From assembly GCA_033439255.1 (NCBI GenBank), contig CM065881.1, positions 3,286,001-3,350,000 of the forward strand: a stretch of DNA of 64,000 nucleotides, in the 5' to 3' direction. This document shows, piece by piece, positions 58,501 through 64,000 of the stretch (positions are counted from its first letter, which is position 1; each line of letters begins with the position of its first letter). The position numbers were made by a program, and so were the translations under genes. The DNA comes from Hericium rajendrae. Taxonomy: Eukaryota; Basidiomycota; Agaricomycetes; Russulales; Hericiaceae. The notes below the pieces were generated by a model that did no database searches, had not been told where the DNA came from, and saw only the letters and a list, made by a program, of their open reading frames with translations.

Positions 58501-61046
58501 AATAACGCGACCGCGTCTAAGATCTGCTATCTGTTGGTTTCAACTTCTGTCGACGGCTGCTGCTTCAACTTGAAATCATCAATTCTTGCCTTCGATATCT
58601 TCGCACTACCCGCAAGGCTATCGACTATGCATTTTTTGAGAAACTGGCTATATCACAGCTCACCAAAGTAAACCTTTGCAAATATGGGTTAGCAGACAGA
58701 CCCACTGAGGACAGACTGAGTCCGAGTCACTGAGTACTAAGAGCCCTTCGGTCTGCCAGTGGGGCTCTGCGCGATGGCATGTAAGTCACCGTTCTCCTAT
58801 GGTATGCGGCGGATCAAGACATCTCTCAACGTATCACAGGGCACAGTTATACCATTATGTACCTTCGCGTGACCTGGCGAAACTGATTTGCAGCCCCCAA
58901 CCGAAGATATCGACATCCATTTCTAATCGTAATATTCCTTCATGGTCATTCGATCCTTACAAGCTTGCAGTATCGATGAGACTTATGAAGGCATGTCTTC
59001 CTTCCAGAATGGCTGCCTCATGGAAGCTCTAGACGCTTCAATACCCTGCTTAAAGCCGCCGCGTTGCGGTAAATCTGCACCTGCATTTCCTTCCGTGTTC
59101 ATTCCCGGACGCCCACTGTTCAGATTCATTTCTCAATTATGTCGGTGCAATCGATGATAGGAGCTCTCGATAACACCTCCTTCCGCTACTGAGCCCCATA
59201 AAGCTGCTCATATGCCCTTAGTCCAACTCGTGCAACCTGTCCCTTATTTTGACAGATTTTTGTGCCCCTCGAGCCCAGCAGGGACATCCCATTACGAGCG
59301 ATGACTTCACGAGGTGATTTTGCCGCTATCGATTCACAAAGCTCCTGCTATCACGTCCACACAAGGTCCGCCCTTTCTCTCACAAAGTAATGAAGCTAAC
59401 GATTGATGGAATGACTGCCTTCAGTATAGAGTACTCAGCAACTCTTTTTCCATCTTGGAAATACGTTCCTCGGAGGATATCATTGTCCATGACACAAAGA
59501 TAGCATACAGTTCGTGACAAGCTGTGAAACGAAGTCACGGCCGCATGCATCTCCAGCTACTCCGACAAGTTGAGTCAACCTCTCCGCCGTTAAATGGCAG
59601 TGTCGATGGGTCACTCACAGAATGTCCTCCCTGAGTTCGACCTGTTATTTTCAGCATTCGGCATGAAGCTTTTCTCGTCTCTCTTGTCTGAATTACTTTT
59701 GCACCATTTTCGTCGACGCATCCCACCGCACGCGGTGAGGGCAGTATGCTGCTCAACTCTACGACAATCCTCCATGAGGGCAAGGAGTTCACACTCACAA
59801 GGAAGATCTGCCGTAACTCTGAGGCTGCCAGCGATGCGCCCTCGTCGAGGGCTGCAGATGAGTCTGATCTAGTGTCCTGTGATTTGTTCAGCTGTAAGTA
59901 TCAGCGTCACTGGACGAATCATTTAATTTCATCGTAGTCTGGCTCGTTTTGTTTCTAGGTGCAACCTTATGTGTCAACCTCGGGGTACAGCCGTTGTTCG
60001 TCGACTGTCAAATACTCGACAATATGCTCAATTCATATTCTTCCAGTACGCTCTTCAGACATCTCAAAATGTACACTTTCTTACTCTTAGCGCCAGGCGT
60101 GCATTTTACAGCGCTTCCAGGAACTATCTCATCGCTTCGTACGCTTCTTATGCCTACGCTTTCGCAAACGTCGACACTGCGACATTCGTTTCCCATAATG
60201 CACATGTAGCAATACGACTGACCCCAGGTCGCTCTGGCCACCGAAGGAATCTATCGGGGACCTCGTTTCCAGACTCTGCTTTGGCAATTACCCAATTGGC
60301 ACCTACACAACTGGAGGTGCCTGTTTTCGCAAAGGATGCTAAATGGTTTTCTGAGTCAGTTCGATTCTATAACACAGCTTTTGCCTCGTGTTAGTGTTAT
60401 CTCGGTAGGGCTTACCGCCCTTATTTAATGCAACTTTGGTAGGGTTTACAATCCTTCATTGTCATGGACAATTCACGGTATTCAATCAGTTTCTGTTCCT
60501 TCATGTCCAACGATGTTTGTTGCCTCCTCTCTGCCAATGTTCCTTTCGGATCATTCGCTGCTCAATCGATTTATGCGGTGCGGTGCCTGCCTCAAGTAAA
60601 GTTCGCCCTCGTTGAACCACCTTTCGTGATATCATCTGCGCTCGGCGTGTCGTTCTCTTTCCGAGTACATACTGTCATCTTTGAGCCATAATGCCCAGTG
60701 AAGCGGCCATTGGATGATGTCATCAATGAACGGTATGCTCTATCCTCTCTGCCCTGCAATGCGAAGAGATCCATCCTGCTCGAGGGCGAAGATGGGGACA
60801 ACGAGGAAAACGTGTTCCAGGAACTCTCAACGAAAGCATCTTGCTCCTTGGCTTCGACGGTAAGCTAGGCAGTGACCGGCACCCAGATAGTTGAAATGGA
60901 AATTTCATGCAGCTTGCGAATGGTAAACATGGCACATAATGTCAAAAAGAGACAATGTTGCTACGAAAAGAGCGATAAGGAAAACAAAATAGAAGCAAAA
61001 CCAAATTGCGCGCAGCGAACAATGGTATGTATGTCCACACAGAAGG
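58501..61046. other. Long gene-poor stretch, nothing recognised
   Basis: About 2.5 kb with short overlapping open frames on both strands, no family motif and no convincing intron chain. A possible coding remnant on + around 59746-60394 is not supported by anything I recognise. Next to three decayed genes it looks like a decaying region. Confidence 0.5.
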
Positions 61047-61300
61047 TCAGACGAGATCAGCGAACCCGACGCGTCTCTTGCCGCCGATGTCAAAGGCGAT
61101 GTAGACGTATCGTAGGAAAGCATCTCCGATGACTATAAATGGGACGCCGGAGATTCCTTCGAGCCCACCGACACATCTCTTCGAGTCCGCTGCATCTCGG
61201 ATGAGGCCAAGGCTGAACGAGTCATGCGAGATCGAGAACGCTTTTTCGGCAAATGTCAAACTAACACAGTCTTTGGAGTCGCGCTGGCATGCCCAGATAC
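61047..61300 (-). pseudogene. Pepsin-like aspartic protease, C-terminal remnant
   Basis: The - strand reads VSLTFAEKAFSISHDSFSLG, then CVGGLEGI and VPFIVIGDAFLRYVYIAFDI with the end RVGFADLV and a stop. This is the last ~80 residues of a fungal pepsin-family (A1) protease, with the typical GDAFLR and FD..GKRVGFA signatures. Upstream sequence has no matching frame with either catalytic Asp, so only the end of the gene remains. Confidence 0.75.
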
Positions 61301-61398
61301 CTGAACGGACCTCCCGACGCCAAACCGCGCATTTGTCCGGATTTTGGGCCGGCCGTACCCGCCAAATGCACAAACTCCGTCCGGATCCCACAACGGCA

Positions 61399-62916
61399 TC
61401 AGTACTCATTGACAGAAGTCCTTTGTGCATGAGTCGGGCGTATGGGAAGCGGGCGTAGGGTCGCAGTATGACTCGACGTCTGTTGTTGTGTCGCGATGCT
61501 GGCTGTTGAAGCCACGCGCGGGACGCTGGGATGGAACGCGGGATGTCGGAGCCACGCGCATAGAACATCGCGTGTTGCGACGTGGGAGCGATGCGGGGAT
61601 GCAGCGAGGATGCGAGGAGGATGGCGTTCGTGGAAGATGGGCCGTCCTCCATGTCCACTGACGACCGAGCTCGCCGACAGACGACTGACGTGATTTGCTC
61701 TTGCGTCTTCATTCGGACAAAGCCTGAGAAACAGTTCAGTACCTGAGCAGGGTGGCAGATTTAGAGAACTGACATCGGCCTCGCTGCTTGCAGCGGTACT
61801 CTCCGGGTACTCGAGCTCCAGGAGTTCGAGCTCGTCGTCGGCAGAGGCGATGGACAGATCGCCGACAGCGGCCATACTCGTGTTCTGCATGTTCGCATGT
61901 TCTGTATGACTCGACGTAGCAACATCATGAACAGGTGCTGACGCAATTGGGGACTAGAAGATGCACAATGTTCAGAAGGTGGTCGGAAACGAAGGGTCTA
62001 GGTGTCTCACAAGTTCGCCTGCAACGACAGCTTCTGCGCTTCCTACAGGCTCTTCGGCAGCCCTGGACTGCGATTCTGCAGTTACTCGCGGCTCGGCCGC
62101 AATCTCCTCATGCAAGTCATCAGCTGCCCCACCATCTGCATGAGCCCAAGAGATAGGGCCTGAGATGTGTCAGACGAGCTGCAATGTAGTCTAATCCAGA
62201 GACGTACTGGTGCCGCCAGTTCCCGTCCGCATCCAGGCAAGGAATGTGCCATGAATGTGCTGAAGGATATCGGGCTGTACGGCAACACACTCATAGTCCC
62301 AGCGCCACGTCTCTCCGGTGAGAATGGGGTTTGCCCGTGTTCGGCGACTCTGCCAGTCTGCGGTGGGTGGTCAGCAGCAAAGAGAACCAAGTGAGCAACG
62401 CGCACCCAGTTTCACGGCGTCACGGTTGGAGGTTTTAGCGGCGCAGATCGCGGCCATAGGACTGCTGTGGTCGCCGACATAAAACTCTATCCGAAGATAG
62501 GCATCAAGTGGGGGAAATCGCCATGCAGCGCAGTCGTTTGCGTTCAGCGCCCGCACCTCGGGGAGCGTGGTCTCTTGAACGAAACTTTCTAGTTGTGTCT
62601 CCAGGTACTGGAGGTGCTTTCGAACTAGAACGTTGTCGCTTTCGATTGCTGCCGCCATCCAGGGTAGCTGTTTCCAACGGTAACTCATGTCGCTGACGAC
62701 ATGATGGCGCCAGATTATTTCTTGCACTGCCGGCGCATACTGCTTTGGGATGCTTGTCCAGTATTTAAGAGGATCGTGCGTATGTAAGTTCCTCGACAGT
62801 AGATCTTGGCGGCTGGTGTCGCCGCCGCTGATCTGGCCTAGCTGGTACCATATTTGCCAGTAAGCCTGTACGCGGCCCTTGGGAGCTGGCTTGCCGAACG
62901 GGACAAAGTGTTGCAT
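61399..62916 (-). CDS. Uncharacterised four-exon protein
   Basis: Exons on -: 62916-62406, 62357-62208, 62159-62011, 61953-61399, totalling 455 codons with consistent phase. Start MQHFVPFGKPAPKG is the most plausible of several in-frame ATGs. The N-terminal part looks like a folded domain (QAYWQIWYQLGQISGG, HDPLKYWTSIPKQYAPAVQE, LESFVQETTLPEVRAL, FPPLDAYLRIEFYVGDH). The middle has WRWDYECVAVQPDILQHIH and the C-terminal part is acidic (SADDELELLELEYPES), then GC-driven and doubtful. I do not recognise a family. The last ~100 residues may be read-through of an unrecognised intron. Confidence 0.5.
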
Positions 62917-63184
62917 TTCGATGGACTCGGTAGGATGTACAGTTCTTAGAAGCGAGCAGGATGTGCGCAGAGTGAGCATTGAGTATGTAGATGCAGACTT
63001 GGAAGTGGACAAATGGATGTTGGGAGGTTGATCATGGCCAGATAGCACTGATTGCGAGCGAAGCGAGCATACTGCTCTTTCAGGAAACCTTGCTGGCGCG
63101 CTTGAACGCGCGGCGAAATCCCAACGTGTTATACATCCAGTCCAAACAGCACCCGACGTAGATACACACCACCCTGGCCGCTGC

Positions 63185-63700
63185 TCACTGCTCGCTGACG
63201 AACACAGCGTCCATGCCCATGCCGGAGCCGATGCACATGCTGGTGACGAAGATCTTGCCGCCCATCTGCCGCGCGATATTGAGCTCCGTCGCGACCTGCT
63301 GCGCGCACACCACATCAGCACCGCGTACGCACGCAGAACGAGGGAAGAGAACGACGAACTGCAACCCAGCGGGCGCACGTTGACCCACGTAGGGTCGAGT
63401 CCGAGCTTTTCCACGCAATACAGCGACGCCTAGTTGACCTCGAAGAAGCCGATGTCCGCGACGGCGAGCCTGCTCTTGGCGACGCGACGCTCATGATGCG
63501 CGGGGGCACGCCCGGGCCGCGACCTGCGCAGCGACGAACTTGCCGACGACGGGGCGGCCGAGACGCGGCGCTGCTCGCTGCACGCGTGCGGACGGAAGGA
63601 GGACGCACCGGCACGCGCGCTGCCGTCCTGGAGAAGGCGGGCTCGCGCAAGCCGTCGACGAGGTCGCAGGGCTGCTCGGCCTTGGGGTCGGTCCACTGAC
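63185..63700 (-). pseudogene. 3-ketoacyl-CoA thiolase, C-terminal part, decayed
   Basis: The end QVATELNIARQMGGKIFVTS, MCIGSGMGMDAVFVSEQ and stop is the thiolase C-terminus with the catalytic Cys loop. Upstream are VEKLGLDPTWVNV and FFEVN, the last followed by a stop where NEAFA is expected, so EAF is lost. GVPPRIM and GRPVVGKFVAAQVA lie in different frames. The HPLGCTGAR motif with the catalytic His is not readable. Several frame changes make this a pseudogene of the peroxisomal beta-oxidation enzyme. The N-terminal part is not visible before the window edge. Confidence 0.8.
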
Positions 63701-63893
63701 GGTGAGTGTGCCGATGTCGACGGACGTGGTGGGATCGCAGCGGCGGAGGCAGACGGCTATCGAACTCGAAACGGCGGGATCGCCACCGTGTTCCAGCGCA
63801 GATGTCAGTTGCAATAAACCCCTATGAATTGTCCTTCCACACAATCAGCGTGCGCTCACGGACGTCTTCTAATCTCACTACCTCTAACTCGTT

Positions 63894-64000
63894 ATGGCGC
63901 GGGGATGCAAACTCTCGGATCTGACTGTCGAAGAGTCCAACACCTTAATTGGCGTTTTGGAGAAGTTCACCGCGTCTTTGGACCGAGAAGATGAAGAGAC
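63894..64000 (+). CDS. Possible start of a gene running off the right edge
   Basis: ATG at 63894 opens a frame (MARGCKLSDLTVEESNTLIG, then LEKFTASLDREDEE) to the last base, with amphipathic, charged composition unlike the GC-driven shadow frames next to it. There is too little to name. Confidence 0.35.
   Translation, partial: MARGCKLSDLTVEESNTLIGVLEKFTASLDREDEE

Noticed and set aside
60350-60385. tRNA-like box B (GTTCGATTC)
   Set aside because: No matching box A or cloverleaf arms around it.

Overview
The window is nuclear DNA from a filamentous basidiomycete, most likely an Agaricomycete (mushroom or polypore class). Genes are broken by many 47-70 bp GT-AG introns, intergenic spaces are short, and three copies of the DUF6535 membrane-protein family typical of Agaricomycetes are present. 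A chromodomain Ty3/gypsy retrotransposon and several fungal housekeeping genes fit this. I see no bacterial operons, CRISPR array or convincing tRNA gene.

1-23 kb is a segmental duplication. Unit B (about 17834-22913) carries a DUF6535 gene, an apparently intact MAK11 gene (60S ribosome biogenesis) and most of an intact RPC25 gene (RNA polymerase III). Unit A (1-12184) has the same order, but MAK11 has a broken 5' exon and RPC25 is 5'-truncated and frameshifted. DUF6535 copy A is split by a 7.1 kb LTR retrotransposon with a CTATT target duplication and nearly identical 423 bp LTRs. Removing the element and one target repeat makes unit A the same length as unit B (about 5080 bp). Unit A ends abruptly inside a calponin-homology-domain gene, itself a pseudogene (12185-14300), and makes an in-frame chimeric ORF there.

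23-32 kb holds a divergent RPC25/mitochondrial pyrimidine-nucleotide carrier pair, an intact third DUF6535 gene (972 aa) and a 9-exon GPATCH1-type splicing gene. 32-47 kb holds an array of seven-TM membrane-protein genes of unknown function: three intact, one pseudogene and one fragment. A YAT-type amino-acid permease with five micro-exons (7, 9, 12, 8 and 14 nt) sits inside it. A 310-320 bp direct repeat with a conserved hairpin flanks the first array gene.

47-64 kb holds SDH4 (complex II anchor), an unrecognised gene with a very acidic tail, and three tandem copies of an unrecognised ~236-aa gene (one intact, two decaying). RTP1/TANGO6 (RNA polymerase II assembly) and PET117 (cytochrome oxidase assembly) are convergent. 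Then come an aspartic-protease remnant, a 4-exon gene of unknown function and a thiolase pseudogene. A further gene may start on the + strand at the right edge.

Exon models were made by hand from splice-site consensus, phase and homology between copies. For MAK11 B, RPC25, the carrier, GPATCH1, the permease, the three seven-TM genes, SDH4, RTP1, PET117 and DUF6535 copy C the exon lengths sum to whole codons and the phases agree. Family names come from remembered motifs, not a search.
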